From positions 2,480,001 through 2,544,000 of the forward strand of contig NZ_CP034562.1 in NCBI RefSeq assembly GCF_003970675.1: a stretch of 64,000 nt of DNA. Direction: 5' to 3'. The position numbers were made by a program, and so were the translations under genes. Shown here in pieces: positions 1 through 10,372 of this stretch. The stretch is from Flammeovirga pectinis (lineage in GTDB: Bacteria > Bacteroidota > Bacteroidia > Cytophagales > Flammeovirgaceae). The notes beneath the pieces were generated by a model. The model saw nothing but the letters and a program-made list of their open reading frames with translations. It had not been told where the DNA came from and searched no databases. Each line of letters starts with the position of its first letter. Within the stretch, counting starts at the first letter, position 1.

Positions 1-3000
1 TACTTGGAGTTAACGTATTCGATGAACTTACTACAGATGTCAAACCCACATCAGAATACCACACAAATGAAGCTCCTGTCTCTCCTGTTACTTGAATTGG
101 TGCTAGTGCAACATCATTTGAGCAATATGAAGGTACCGAACTTGTTAATGAAGGGATTGAAGGCAATGGTTTTACATATAAAGTGTCATTAATACTTAAC
201 AAACATCCTTCTAAATTATCATAAGTATAAGTAATTATATGCATTGAGTAATCACTTGTGCTTGTTTCTCCTGCTGCTACAGATGCTACAGATGGATTAA
301 AAGAGGCTGTTCCATCCATGTTTGATGTTAATCCTCCACTACTAATAGTATAAGTTCCATTCCCTGCATAAGCAGACAATCCTTCCATTGGAGTAATTAA
401 GACATCTCCGTCACTGTAACATACCGAATCAGAAGATGAACTAAAAGCCAAACCTACTTCATCAAAACCATATATAGTGACAACAGAATCTGCATCATTT
501 AAACATCCAACACCATCCGTATAACTAAAAGTGATCGTATAATCTTCATCACTATCATAAATATCCAATCCCATCTGAGATGGGATAAAGTATGCTGTTC
601 CATCATTATTATCAATTAAAGCTGACGCTACTGCATCTAAAGTACTAAAAGACCCAGAAGTAACATCAACTGAATTAGCAATGCCTTGTAAAAAAACAGT
701 ATCTCCATCAAAACAAAAATGTCCATCATCTCCACTTGATACATAACGGTAACCTACTGTTGGTAAACGATTCACATTAAATGTAATTACATCTACTACA
801 GAGCAAGAATTAATATTATTATCTGTATAGGTATATCTCAATGTATGACTTCCTAAACTTAAATTTCTTGGATTGATAATTATACTATTGTTAGAAACTA
901 AAGCTCCTCCATCTAAATCAAATACACCACCCGAAGAACTTAAAACACCATCTACATTAGCATCTACAGAAAATGGGGCATCATCTTCACAAAAATCTAA
1001 TTGAGATAAATTTATATTTGCTATATGATTTTTAGTAATAATAACTGACTGAGAAACAGAGTATTCAACTACAGGTATTGAAGAATCTTCATAAACCGCA
1101 GTTAGAGTTGTAGAGTAATTTTGACCATCTAAAACAGATGGGTTAGCAGCCAAAACATCAGCAGGAGTAAAAGTAGCTCCAGATGGTGTAGCCATTCCCG
1201 ATGTACCATCACCTTCAAACCTAACTAAAGTGTAAGGTCCAGTACCTGTAAAACTAGGCTGAACAGGAACTGTTAAAGTTACAGCAGCGTCATCCTCGCA
1301 ATATTGGGCCCCAACTGAAATTACGCTAGAACCATCATAAATATTAAAAACAACAGCTTCAACTTGTTCACAACCATCGCTGCCAGTAATATGATAATTT
1401 ATTGTGTGTGTTCCTTGAGTAGCTAAATTTGGGTAAAAATTATTATTTCCAGATCCGGCACCAGTACTTACTACCCCTGGTCCCGAGCAATAAAACGTCT
1501 CTCCTGAAACTAAACCTGTTACATTTAACGGTACAGCTATAGTTTGAATATCAGAATGACTTGTTGTTGAGGGTTCTAAATTAAATGTTGAAATTAATGC
1601 AGGAACATTTATTATTGAAGTTAACTCTGGGCTAGTGCAACTACCTGAAGTTACTTCTCTTCTAAAGATATATTGACCTGGGTTACTAACAGAAGCATTA
1701 TAATAACTTTGTGAAGTTGCTCCAGGAATACTATTAAAGCTTCCTCCATTTCTTTGTCTATACCATTGATATGTATAAGAATCATTTCCTCCTGTTGGAA
1801 TTGAGCCTATTAATACAATTGCATCTCCTAAGCATACTGTATTTCCAGATATATTATTTATTGTATTTGATGAAATACTAGGATTTATTTCTACATCAAC
1901 CTCATTTGAAATAGATGTACATGCCCCTGAACTAACAATCCTTCTGAAACTGTAATTTCCATTTGTCGAAAAAATAACAGAGTTTGTATAATTAGACGAT
2001 GTACCATCATTTATCCATCCGCCACCATTAATAGCATATTGCCATTGATAACTAAAAGTACCCGTTCCTCCAGAGGCTGTAGTTGTATTAATTGTTACAC
2101 CTCCAACATTTGCAGAATTACAATATTCGGTATCTGCTGGTGATGAAATTATATTATTTATACCGTTTATAACATTAACAGAGAATGTGTTAGAATTTAA
2201 TGTTATACCATCACTTTCTACAGATCTTCTATATGTATAAGTTCCGACAGATAAATTAGTATTTTCAACTAACTGCTCGTGCGAATAATTCAAACTAACA
2301 TAACCTCCAGCACCTAACCTTCTCTCCCAATTATAAACATAACCTCCAGCACCTCCAGATGCACTCGAAGAAGGTGTCGTAAAGCTCACTAAATCCCCAT
2401 CACAAAATTGAGTAGAAGTTGGAGCAGTAATAACATTCGTCAAAGCTGGATAAAAGTAATTCTGAGAACCATCTGTAGTTGATGTAACAGAAGTGCCTAA
2501 ATTACCTGCTTCATCTTCTAAAGAAATTGAAAATGAAACAGCAACATAATTAGCAGGATTTGAAAATAAATAACTAGCTGTATAATCATTCGCGATATTC
2601 GATAAAGTTGCATTTTGACCTCCCAACACTACTGTAGATGTAGTACGTAATAATTCATTTGCCGTAAAAGAGAGTGTACTTGTATTTCCATTTTCAACTA
2701 ATTCAGAATTTACACCATTATCAGAAACTATAGAAACACTTGATAAACTCGGAGGTGTAGTATCAATAATTAATACTTGATTACCTGTAGTTGAAATATT
2801 ACCATAAACATCTTCTATAAAATAACTAATAGTATGTGTTCCTTCTGAAAGAGTAGTAAGTGTTATATTATTATTTATTCCTGTAATTGTTTCTCTCCCA
2901 ACTTCTCCGTCAATAGAACTATTAACTATAATTTCTCTTGAATCAACATTTGTCAAACCAGTAAAGTTAAATATTGGTGTAGTGTTATTGGTTTTCCCAT

Positions 3001-4315
3001 CACCAATTATCCCCGAATCTGACGCTCCATTTAGAATTGGTAAAGTTAAAGGAGGTATTGTTATATTTTTCAAATCATATACAATAGTATTTGACACATT
3101 AGACTCATTCCCTGCTATATCATTTACTTTGACTGTATAATTATAAACTGCTCCAGAAGTAATAATAGACGATGTAATTTGATCAGAACCTGTTGATGTT
3201 AATGTTCCTTTAGTATTACTTCCCTCGTATAAGGTGATTGTACTTCCAACTGGAGAAACTATCGTAAAAGTTGGTGTTAAATCAGTCGATTTATAATCTG
3301 AATTATCTCTTCCTGTATCTGAATTCGTATTCAAAGTAATTGATGGCGTAACTGGAATTGTAGTATCAATTGTTAGAGATAGATTAGAAGATGCAGTACT
3401 TTCATTTCCTGCTACATCAATCATTTTAGCTGATATTTGATGTACACCTTCAGACAAAGAAGAACTTAAAGTGACGTCCTGAGAAGTTCCTGTTATTAAA
3501 ACAGTCTCTAAAACTCCATCTTTATCACTTTCTAATTGTACTTTAAAACCAGTAGTATTAGTAAGTCCACTTAATGTAAATGTTGGTGTAGTACTATTTG
3601 TGATATCATCTGCTGTACTTGTTCCACTATCTGAACTTGTCAATAAATCTGGAGTATTTGGTGTCGATGGAACGGTTGTATCAACCGTAATAGATGTTGT
3701 TGTTACAGAAGAAATATTACCCGCAATATCTGTTGCATAAGCTTGGATATTCTGAGTACCTGCTGCAACAACTCCAATAAAAACATTTGTGCCAGTACAT
3801 GGGCCTATTGCTATTAAATTACTTCCTCCGTCATAAAGAGTTATTGTACTTCCTACTTCTGCTGTTACTTGAAATAACAATGAAGTCATATTTGTAATAT
3901 TATCTGAATTACTAGTCCCTAAATCAAAATCTTCATGTATTCTTAACAATGAAGGGGCTGAAGGAGCTGTTTCATCAATAATGTAATTTTTAGTAGCATC
4001 TGTACTATTAAACTGTAACTTAAATTGATCTGTATCTGTTTTTAAAGTTGAGATATTTGCAATTATTCGATACTCCGTCCCACTATTTATAGTGATCAAT
4101 GTCAAATAAGTCCCTGCAGTCTGCCCCGTAGTATTTTCAAATAATTCAAAGTCTGTAACAACTGGAGAAAGACTTGACCCTGTTAAAGTCCACTCAAGAG
4201 AAGTTGTATTTACGCTAATATTATTATTGTGCATTAATGTCTGAGCTTGCAAACAAAAACACAATAAGAAAAGAGGTAAAGCTAATATATATTTAAAGTT
4301 GTATAATTTAATCAT
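1..4315 (-). CDS. Giant secreted Ig-like repeat protein (3' end outside window)
   Basis: An open frame runs without a stop from an ATG at 4313-4315 to the left edge, about 1438 codons, so only the N-terminal part is visible. It starts with a Sec signal peptide (ALPLFLLCFCLQAQ). The first ~600 residues contain tandem bacterial Ig-like units of the adhesin type, with repeated cues such as SDSGTSTADDITNSTTPTF, DVAGNES and LSEGTHTISY. From ~residue 650 the repeats change to SprB/PKD-like modules with an early Cys (FCDGDLVSF, EYCNSANVGG, VCLGDAIVL), GG-rich turns and YxW-type strands. Such proteins in Bacteroidota are usually surface adhesins or gliding-type filaments exported by type IX secretion; a C-terminal sorting domain would lie outside the window. 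It is 535 bp from the upstream operon, so it is probably a separate unit. The exact role is unknown. Confidence 0.85.
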   Translation of the reverse strand, partial: MIKLYNFKYILALPLFLLCFCLQAQTLMHNNNISVNTTSLEWTLTGSSLSPVVTDFELFENTTGQTAGTYLTLITINSGTEYRIIANISTLKTDTDQFKLQFNSTDATKNYIIDETAPSAPSLLRIHEDFDLGTSNSDNITNMTSLLFQVTAEVGSTITLYDGGSNLIAIGPCTGTNVFIGVVAAGTQNIQAYATDIAGNISSVTTTSITVDTTVPSTPNTPDLLTSSDSGTSTADDITNSTTPTFTLSGLTNTTGFKVQLESDKDGVLETVLITGTSQDVTLSSSLSEGVHQISAKMIDVAGNESTASSNLSLTIDTTIPVTPSITLNTNSDTGRDNSDYKSTDLTPTFTIVSPVGSTITLYEGSNTKGTLTSTGSDQITSSIITSGAVYNYTVKVNDIAGNESNVSNTIVYDLKNITIPPLTLPILNGASDSGIIGDGKTNNTTPIFNFTGLTNVDSREIIVNSSIDGEVGRETITGINNNITLTTLSEGTHTISYFIEDVYGNISTTGNQVLIIDTTPPSLSSVSIVSDNGVNSELVENGNTSTLSFTANELLRTTSTVVLGGQNATLSNIANDYTASYLFSNPANYVAVSFSISLEDEAGNLGTSVTSTTDGSQNYFYPALTNVITAPTSTQFCDGDLVSFTTPSSSASGGAGGYVYNWERRLGAGGYVSLNYSHEQLVENTNLSVGTYTYRRSVESDGITLNSNTFSVNVINGINNIISSPADTEYCNSANVGGVTINTTTASGGTGTFSYQWQYAINGGGWINDGTSSNYTNSVIFSTNGNYSFRRIVSSGACTSISNEVDVEINPSISSNTINNISGNTVCLGDAIVLIGSIPTGGNDSYTYQWYRQRNGGSFNSIPGATSQSYYNASVSNPGQYIFRREVTSGSCTSPELTSIINVPALISTFNLEPSTTSHSDIQTIAVPLNVTGLVSGETFYCSGPGVVSTGAGSGNNNFYPNLATQGTHTINYHITGSDGCEQVEAVVFNIYDGSSVISVGAQYCEDDAAVTLTVPVQPSFTGTGPYTLVRFEGDGTSGMATPSGATFTPADVLAANPSVLDGQNYSTTLTAVYEDSSIPVVEYSVSQSVIITKNHIANINLSQLDFCEDDAPFSVDANVDGVLSSSGGVFDLDGGALVSNNSIIINPRNLSLGSHTLRYTYTDNNINSCSVVDVITFNVNRLPTVGYRYVSSGDDGHFCFDGDTVFLQGIANSVDVTSGSFSTLDAVASALIDNNDGTAYFIPSQMGLDIYDSDEDYTITFSYTDGVGCLNDADSVVTIYGFDEVGLAFSSSSDSVCYSDGDVLITPMEGLSAYAGNGTYTISSGGLTSNMDGTASFNPSVASVAAGETSTSDYSMHIITYTYDNLEGCLLSINDTLYVKPLPSIPSLTSSVPSYCSNDVALAPIQVTGETGASFVWYSDVGLTSVVSSSNTLTPS

Positions 4316-4849
4316 AGTACTTATGAGATCCGATTTAACTCAATGAAGAAAGCTGGCTATTAGGTTGTTTAAAACTCCTTTATTTAAATTTATTAACTAT
4401 TAATACGGTAACTTTATTACAATAGTTATGCTAATTTTATTTAACAATATTTATAAGTTACAATAAAACTCACTGTTTTTTTGATAAAGATTGAAATAAA
4501 CATTACATAAATAAGTTGTAATATGATTAAAATCAACAATTTATAGGTTAATTTCTTTATAATTCTTATCAAAAATGAATACTTAACTATTTGTATAAAA
4601 TCATGAGTGTTTTTTTTATCAATTATAACCTTCAACAGGATTCCTATTGAATTCTTATTTTATAAATAGTGATACATTAACCTACTAGGAGCATTTTTTT
4701 GATAGACAGTAACATTCTAGCAGGAATAGAAAAATAGTTGTATTAATCATCCTATATGGATGTCCCTGAAAAATTATTCTTTAAATAAGCATGAAACTAT
4801 TAATAACTAGATCATTTAATAAAGTCACTAGTAAACCCTAATTGTTCGT
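4316..4849. other. 534-bp intergenic region, leader of the Ig-repeat gene
   Basis: This AT-rich gap lies between the lipoprotein gene and the Ig-repeat gene, both on the minus strand. I see no convincing TAnnTTTG promoter, RNA gene or strong hairpin. A 64-codon minus-strand frame (4441-4635) is rich in Ile, Lys and Phe and looks like chance coding in AT-rich DNA. A long 5' leader for the Ig-repeat gene is possible. Confidence 0.4.
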
Positions 4850-6094
4850 TTAATTCTCTGTAGCTACTGGAGTCTGTTGATACGATAGACTCCCATTGGG
4901 GTCAGTCTTTATAAAGCAAATTTTTGTATTGTTACCAAAGTTCGCTGTTCCTACAACAAGGATTGATTTGTCGTTTTGAACAATAACCTTCCTACCATAA
5001 TCAGGACCTTCATAACCAATTGTTTTTTGCCAAAAAATCTCACCAGTATACGAAATTTTCATAAGTAATATATCTTCGTCTAATCCATAAGAGTCTGTCG
5101 ATCCTACAATATATACACCTTCATTTGTTAAGGCCATATCTCTTCCTCGATCAATACCTGTTAATCCAAACTCTTGTAAAACTCCAGCATCTCCATTTTC
5201 ATCTAAACTAGAAAATAATATATCCCTATTTGTTTCTGATACCTGACGATCCCCAAGTACATATAATGTATTTGCATAAGAAGAAATTTTAATTCCTAAC
5301 TCATTACTAGCAGAACCAAAATATTTGTCCCAAACAATATCACCTACGCTATTTACCCTAACCGTTCGCATATCTGAAGAAATAAATTCTTCGTTATTAT
5401 CATTTACTTTTTTAATATCAACTGCACCAAATAAATAATAATTTTGGTTATCGCCTTCTACAATAGAATTACCAAGGTCATTTGCAGTAGGTTGAAAACC
5501 CTGTATTTTTTGCCACTCTAATGCTCCTGCTGAAGAATATTTAATACTAATCATATCCCATTGAGGTTCAATCCCGGAACCTGGTGTCATATTTCTAACT
5601 TCTCCAATGATAATCACACCTCCATCAGACGTCAGTTCAATAGCATTAAATACCACTTGATCATAACCAGGATGGATTTCCGTAGTGGAAACTGTTTGTG
5701 CATTTTCTGATTGAGGATCAACATACATTAATACACCTAAAGAATCGTTTCTATTTGCTAGGATAACAACATTAGTTTCTGATAGCTTTACCATCCCTAC
5801 AGCATTATCAGTATTTGCAGCAGAAGTATCAGATACAATATATTGAGAAATTTCATTCCCATAAATATCTGTTTCTACAAGAAAAGCAGAAGTCGATGTT
5901 GTTGAATTTGTGTTTCCTAATAATAAAAAACCATTTGATATAGCTAATACATCTACTCCCGTTTCAGCAGATTCAGTTCCATAAAACTTAACAAAAGTTT
6001 CTCCAGGAGTATAAGTTGTTTCTGTTTCACAAGAAGTTAGAAGATAAAGAAGTAGTATTGATAATATTCTAGTAAAGTTCATCATATAAGTCAA
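4850..6094 (-). CDS. Lipoprotein with propeller-like (delta-60-type) repeats
   Basis: 414 residues. The N-terminus is a lipoprotein signal with lipobox LLTSC at about residue 22; Met4 or Met5 are alternative starts. After it come about six to seven repeats carrying phrases like AISNGFLLLGNTNS, ELTSDGGVIIIGEVRN, LTNEGVYIVGSTDS and VQNDKSILVVGTANF, with W-K-IG motifs between them. This is the pattern of 'delta-60' or SBBP-like repeats that fold as beta-propellers in lipid-anchored surface proteins. It is the last gene of a four-gene minus-strand unit, starting 7 bp after the barrel gene. The context suggests an envelope component of the TIR/nSTAND system; the biochemical role is unknown. Confidence 0.75.
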   Translation of the reverse strand: MTYMMNFTRILSILLLYLLTSCETETTYTPGETFVKFYGTESAETGVDVLAISNGFLLLGNTNSTTSTSAFLVETDIYGNEISQYIVSDTSAANTDNAVGMVKLSETNVVILANRNDSLGVLMYVDPQSENAQTVSTTEIHPGYDQVVFNAIELTSDGGVIIIGEVRNMTPGSGIEPQWDMISIKYSSAGALEWQKIQGFQPTANDLGNSIVEGDNQNYYLFGAVDIKKVNDNNEEFISSDMRTVRVNSVGDIVWDKYFGSASNELGIKISSYANTLYVLGDRQVSETNRDILFSSLDENGDAGVLQEFGLTGIDRGRDMALTNEGVYIVGSTDSYGLDEDILLMKISYTGEIFWQKTIGYEGPDYGRKVIVQNDKSILVVGTANFGNNTKICFIKTDPNGSLSYQQTPVATEN

Positions 6095-6100
6095 ATTAGA

Positions 6101-7174
6101 TTAATCAAGTTTTCGGTATTTCCTATACATTTTTGGCTTATAAAAATCATAAGAAAAACTAACATTCAATGATATAACGTCTAATTTTATATCATTATCA
6201 ATAAACCCGTAGCTAAAAATCAATTCAGAATTATCATATCTAGTATTAGGTTTATTAAACGTGTCTAAAGCATAACTATATGATGCCATAACTGTCCAAT
6301 GTGTCATTCTTGATTTTACCTGAAACCCTAATTGTAGGTATGCTTCATATAAAATTTCTTTGCGTTGCTCTTTTACAGTTATTGGTGATGGTTCAATATC
6401 GGCAATCTCATTATTATCAAAAGATTGAGTGCCTTCTATTGAGGCTGACAATAAATACCTAAGGCCTCCACCTACTCCAATAAATGGTTTTAATTGTGTT
6501 TTTTGAGTAATCATCCAACGAAGAACAAGTGGAACATGTAGCCATGATTGAGATTCCTTCATTGTTGTGGTTGAAAAATCTAACGGCTTTTCAGAAGTCT
6601 CAAATACTACATTTTCATAAGTTGGAGCAAGATTTAATTGAAAATGATTATTCAATAAGTACGAAAAAGTTACGCCTACTTTAAAATTCACTTTAGGAGC
6701 ATATTCTACAGCTGAATGTAATTCTTCAGAACCAACACCAAACGTTTGTTCAATATGAGCTTGGTTATAACTTACCCCACCTAATAAACCAAAGGTCATG
6801 ATAGGGCGCGACCTAAATTTGCCGTATAAGTTTTTTAATTCAGCAGGGTCTGCACTTACTGGTTTATATTCTGGATATTGTTTTAAGAGAAAAAGCATGT
6901 TTTCTTCCGCTTCATCTAATCTATCTGCATATAAGTAAGATAGAATAACCAACCTACGGGCTTGAATCTGTTTAGATTCTGATTCATAGCCTAGTTCTAT
7001 ACAGCTATTAATTTTTTCAGGAACTTGAGAGAGTTTCCCATCATTATATAAAACATTAGCTTGTACAAATGCTTCTTCACAATCTTGAGCAATTATTATT
7101 GAACTAGATAAAGAGAGAAAGAATAGTGTGCTTAGTTTTATTAATTGAGTAATATTGAAGTTAATTGAATACAA
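6101..7174 (-). CDS. Outer-membrane beta-barrel protein with N-terminal TPR-like region
   Basis: 357 residues. A signal peptide ending near SSSIIIAQ is followed by a helical TPR-like segment (about residues 30-115, beginning DCEEAFVQANVLYNDGKLSQ). After that, alternating strands with aromatic ends (MTFGLLGGVSYNQ, VNFKVGVTFSYLL, FQLNLAPTY, WTVMASYSYAL, ISLNVSFSYDFY) indicate a porin-like barrel of the OMP_b-brl/PorT type. It begins only 4 bp after the nSTAND gene ends and 7 bp before the lipoprotein starts, so co-translation is likely. The TPR-plus-barrel design suggests it tethers a periplasmic partner to the outer membrane. Function is inferred from context only. Confidence 0.75.
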   Translation of the reverse strand: MYSINFNITQLIKLSTLFFLSLSSSIIIAQDCEEAFVQANVLYNDGKLSQVPEKINSCIELGYESESKQIQARRLVILSYLYADRLDEAEENMLFLLKQYPEYKPVSADPAELKNLYGKFRSRPIMTFGLLGGVSYNQAHIEQTFGVGSEELHSAVEYAPKVNFKVGVTFSYLLNNHFQLNLAPTYENVVFETSEKPLDFSTTTMKESQSWLHVPLVLRWMITQKTQLKPFIGVGGGLRYLLSASIEGTQSFDNNEIADIEPSPITVKEQRKEILYEAYLQLGFQVKSRMTHWTVMASYSYALDTFNKPNTRYDNSELIFSYGFIDNDIKLDVISLNVSFSYDFYKPKMYRKYRKLD

Positions 7175-7177
7175 TAG

Positions 7178-10100
7178 CTATTTATTTAAATTTTCACCAC
7201 TACAAACATTTCTATTTTCGATACCGTCACCTACATATCTGTTCCATTCTTTATCCGTCATTTCCTTTCTTGGCATTAACGAACAAACATTTTCAGACAG
7301 TGTTGGAATATCCAATGCGTACCTTCTAAGTTCATGACCAGAAGTTCCTACATACAATGTATTTCCATGATTGGCAAATGACGCTTCTGATGCCCATGAA
7401 CCTAAATCATTTAGAATAATTGGCGATTCATTAGTTTTACCAATTGTAACATTCCAAATACGAGCAGAACCATCTAAAGATGTACTCACTAAACGCTTTC
7501 TATCATTATCAAACTTTAGTGAAGTTACTCTAGTATCGTGCCCTTGTAAATTATCTATTTCGGAACCCGTTATTCTATCCCAAAGGATTAATTTACCATC
7601 TTCAAAACCAAGAGCAACCATTTTACCATCTTCAGAAAATGCCAATGCTGTCCCTGCAACCCCTTGATCCGCATAAACAACCGTTTCGGTACAAGTATTA
7701 TCAGTACAGAATTTAGATGTAGAACCCTTACTGTTCATTGCCCAAAGGCTCCCATCTAAATTTGAAACAAGAATTTTATTAATTTGATTTTTTACTTTAG
7801 CAAACTCAGAAACTGCAAAAGATTCCATATCTACAGAATAAATTGTTGTTCCTTGCCCTGCTACAAAAAGTCTATCACCATATTTATCAAATGATCCAGT
7901 CCATAGCTTTCTACTAGAAACTTTAATTTCTTTTATAAGTTTGAAATCTGGATAAGAAAATACATTTACTTTACCGCTTTCTGTAAAAATTGCAGCTATA
8001 TTTTTCTCTTTTGAAATTATTAAACCTCGAACAACTCCATTATCTTTTGACAAGACTTCCGACGTAAGGCTTTCATCACCCCATTTCCTTAAAGTTCCGT
8101 CAGAACCAGCTGAATACAAAGCAGAAACATTTTGATCATAATATAATGTTCTAACATAATCATCATGACCTTTCATAAGGTTAAAATCATCCCCTTTAAA
8201 CCCTTTTACTGCTTGATATAGACCTTGAAAAACATCAGGGTTTGGAGAAAGACCTCTATACTCTTCATTAAACACGTGTGCTTGTGAAGCAAGTAATCCT
8301 TTTTGTTCTGGATCTTTTAATTGTAATGATTTTACTGCTAATGCTTGTGCAATAGAAAGGAAACGTAAAGTATCTGCAGATGCTTTCGCATTATCTGCTT
8401 CACGTTTTTGTTCTTCTGCCTCTTGAGATCTTTGATCTGCTAATTGTGCAGAAGCAACGGCCTCCTCTTTTGCTTGTTCCGCACTTCGTTTCTGAATTTC
8501 CGCTTCTTTTTGAGCCAAAATTGCAATTCGAGACTGCTCAATCGCCTTATTTTTCTGGTATTCTGCAGAGTCTTTTGCCTGTTGTGCAAGTAACGTTTGT
8601 AATTTCGCTTCTTTAGCGGCCTCTTCTGCTTTTAACTGTTCTGCTTCGGCTTTAAGTAATGCATCTTCTGCTGCTTTAGCACTTTCATTTGCTTTTTCAC
8701 CAAATTCTTTGGCTTCTATTGCCGCAAGTTCTGCATCTCTAGTTTTTAATTGAGCAAATATTACTAACATTATTGCTCCAATTGTAGCTGCTGCTAAAAT
8801 TAATGCAATAACCTTTGTACGCTTTACTATACGCTTTTGTAAACGTTCTTTTACACGTTGTTCTTCTTCATATTCTTCCTGAGAAGTCTTTAGAAAAGTT
8901 ACCGTGCGCTCATAAGAAGGCTCATATTGAACTGCCCATGATAAGTTTGGCTGAAACCTTTCTCTCCACTGTATAGCAATATATAAATCTGGCGGACGCC
9001 ATAAACTCGCTTTACCTTGTTGATATAAAGAAGCTGCCTCAGAAAGTCGCTTATATATCTTTACTGCCTCAAATTCTTCATCTACCCAATCTCTGCAGCG
9101 TATCCAAACACGCATTAAAGATTCATGAGAAATATCGATTACAGTATTAGAATCAATTGTAAAACGTTGATCTGGCATTAATAGAGTTCTACCAGAAGTT
9201 CTGAACCTATCAACTATACACGTAACAACTAACTCTTCTGTTTCTGCAATTGCAGCTAATTTTTTTAATTTTGTAGGACGCCTAATTCCTCTTCCATCAT
9301 CACCTTTTTCCGTTAATGCTTTAAAAAGTTTTTCACAAATTACTTTTTCTTCTTCTGTTAATTCTCTGTAAGCTTCATCAGCATGTTGTGATAAAGCCTC
9401 AGCCATACCACCAATTGCTTCATAATGATGAACATCAATACCTTCATTATCATTAGAATGAGCACTCCAATATTCCCAAGTACGCATCAATGCATGTTGC
9501 ATAATTGGTAATTGATCTTGGGTATCCCCCAAATCATTTAAAAGGCGTTGGAGTAATCTGGCACTAATTTTTGCACCTCCTACAGACACAGGACCAAGAA
9601 CTGCTTCTTGCTTCTGCTCTCTAGTCATTTGAGGTATTAGATAATGACTTTCATTTATTAAATAGGTTAGTTCAGGGAAACGAGCACAATCACCAATGTA
9701 ATCTGAACGCATTGTCATTACAACAAAAATGGGCACCTTACTTTGCTTTGTTGCTTCTACTAGAAGTTTAACAAAAGCAGATGCCATTCCTACAGAAACA
9801 TCTTCAGATTCTAATCTTGAGAACCTAAATAATTCTTCGAACTGATCTATTAGTATTAAGAAATTATCCTCTTCTTCTTCTTGGAGGCGTTCAACAAGGT
9901 TTACTAAACCCTTTGAACTACTTAATAACATTGTTATTGCAATATTAAGCAGTAATTCCTTTTCTTCGTCTGGTTTTTCTTTATATGATCTTGTAGACTC
10001 TAATACGGCAAGTGCTAGATTCTTAATAGGGTCTGTTCCTGGTCTTGAACTAGATATATTCCATGAAGAACCTTGCTTCTCCATAAAACCACCTTGTAAA

Positions 10101-10333
10101 GCTGGTATTAAACCACAATATATAAGTGATGATTTACCACTACCAGAGGCTCCTAATGCTGCTACAAACCTGTTTTTCTCTAATCTCCAAAGAACTTCTT
10201 CGGTTTGTCCGTCTCTACCAAAAAATAAGAAAGTTTCATCCGTACGGAATGGTCTCAATCCTGGGAATGGATTAAAATCAGCTCCTAAAATAAGCTTTTG
10301 TGCTTCTGTATTTGTGGATGAGAATGAATTCAT
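7178..10333 (-). CDS. nSTAND-type NTPase with transmembrane helix, coiled coil and WD40 propeller
   Basis: 1051 residues. The N-terminus has the nSTAND1 signature NPFPGLRPF...FFGR (about residues 21-40), a Walker A GASGSGKSS (61-69), a Walker B-type ILIDQFEELFR (160-170), and a winged-helix/STAND region to about 480. A basic stretch KRIVKRTK leads into one hydrophobic helix (about 508-527), then a long Ala/Glu/Lys coiled coil (530-660) and a WD40-like propeller (715-1010) with GHDDYVRTL, GSDGTLRKW and GHDTRVTSL...SLDGSARIW. The C-terminal tail has CSLMPRKEMTDKEW with a second Cys at 1044. By the positive-inside rule the NTPase is cytoplasmic and the propeller periplasmic. Members of this class act as signal-transducing switches; in this operon it probably couples envelope sensing to the TIR protein encoded upstream. 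Confidence 0.85.
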   Translation of the reverse strand: MNSFSSTNTEAQKLILGADFNPFPGLRPFRTDETFLFFGRDGQTEEVLWRLEKNRFVAALGASGSGKSSLIYCGLIPALQGGFMEKQGSSWNISSSRPGTDPIKNLALAVLESTRSYKEKPDEEKELLLNIAITMLLSSSKGLVNLVERLQEEEEDNFLILIDQFEELFRFSRLESEDVSVGMASAFVKLLVEATKQSKVPIFVVMTMRSDYIGDCARFPELTYLINESHYLIPQMTREQKQEAVLGPVSVGGAKISARLLQRLLNDLGDTQDQLPIMQHALMRTWEYWSAHSNDNEGIDVHHYEAIGGMAEALSQHADEAYRELTEEEKVICEKLFKALTEKGDDGRGIRRPTKLKKLAAIAETEELVVTCIVDRFRTSGRTLLMPDQRFTIDSNTVIDISHESLMRVWIRCRDWVDEEFEAVKIYKRLSEAASLYQQGKASLWRPPDLYIAIQWRERFQPNLSWAVQYEPSYERTVTFLKTSQEEYEEEQRVKERLQKRIVKRTKVIALILAAATIGAIMLVIFAQLKTRDAELAAIEAKEFGEKANESAKAAEDALLKAEAEQLKAEEAAKEAKLQTLLAQQAKDSAEYQKNKAIEQSRIAILAQKEAEIQKRSAEQAKEEAVASAQLADQRSQEAEEQKREADNAKASADTLRFLSIAQALAVKSLQLKDPEQKGLLASQAHVFNEEYRGLSPNPDVFQGLYQAVKGFKGDDFNLMKGHDDYVRTLYYDQNVSALYSAGSDGTLRKWGDESLTSEVLSKDNGVVRGLIISKEKNIAAIFTESGKVNVFSYPDFKLIKEIKVSSRKLWTGSFDKYGDRLFVAGQGTTIYSVDMESFAVSEFAKVKNQINKILVSNLDGSLWAMNSKGSTSKFCTDNTCTETVVYADQGVAGTALAFSEDGKMVALGFEDGKLILWDRITGSEIDNLQGHDTRVTSLKFDNDRKRLVSTSLDGSARIWNVTIGKTNESPIILNDLGSWASEASFANHGNTLYVGTSGHELRRYALDIPTLSENVCSLMPRKEMTDKEWNRYVGDGIENRNVCSGENLNK

Positions 10334-10372
10334 GTATTTGAGTAAAAATAGCTAGTCGTTAAAATTACAACT

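Noticed and set aside
4441-4635. 64-residue minus-strand ORF in the intergenic region
   Set aside because: Ile/Lys/Phe-rich chance composition from AT-rich DNA, with no promoter, RBS or recognisable domain.
8380-8616. Plus-strand ORF rich in Leu and Pro inside the nSTAND gene
   Set aside because: It is the complement of the Ala/Glu/Lys coiled coil and has no independent coding signs.
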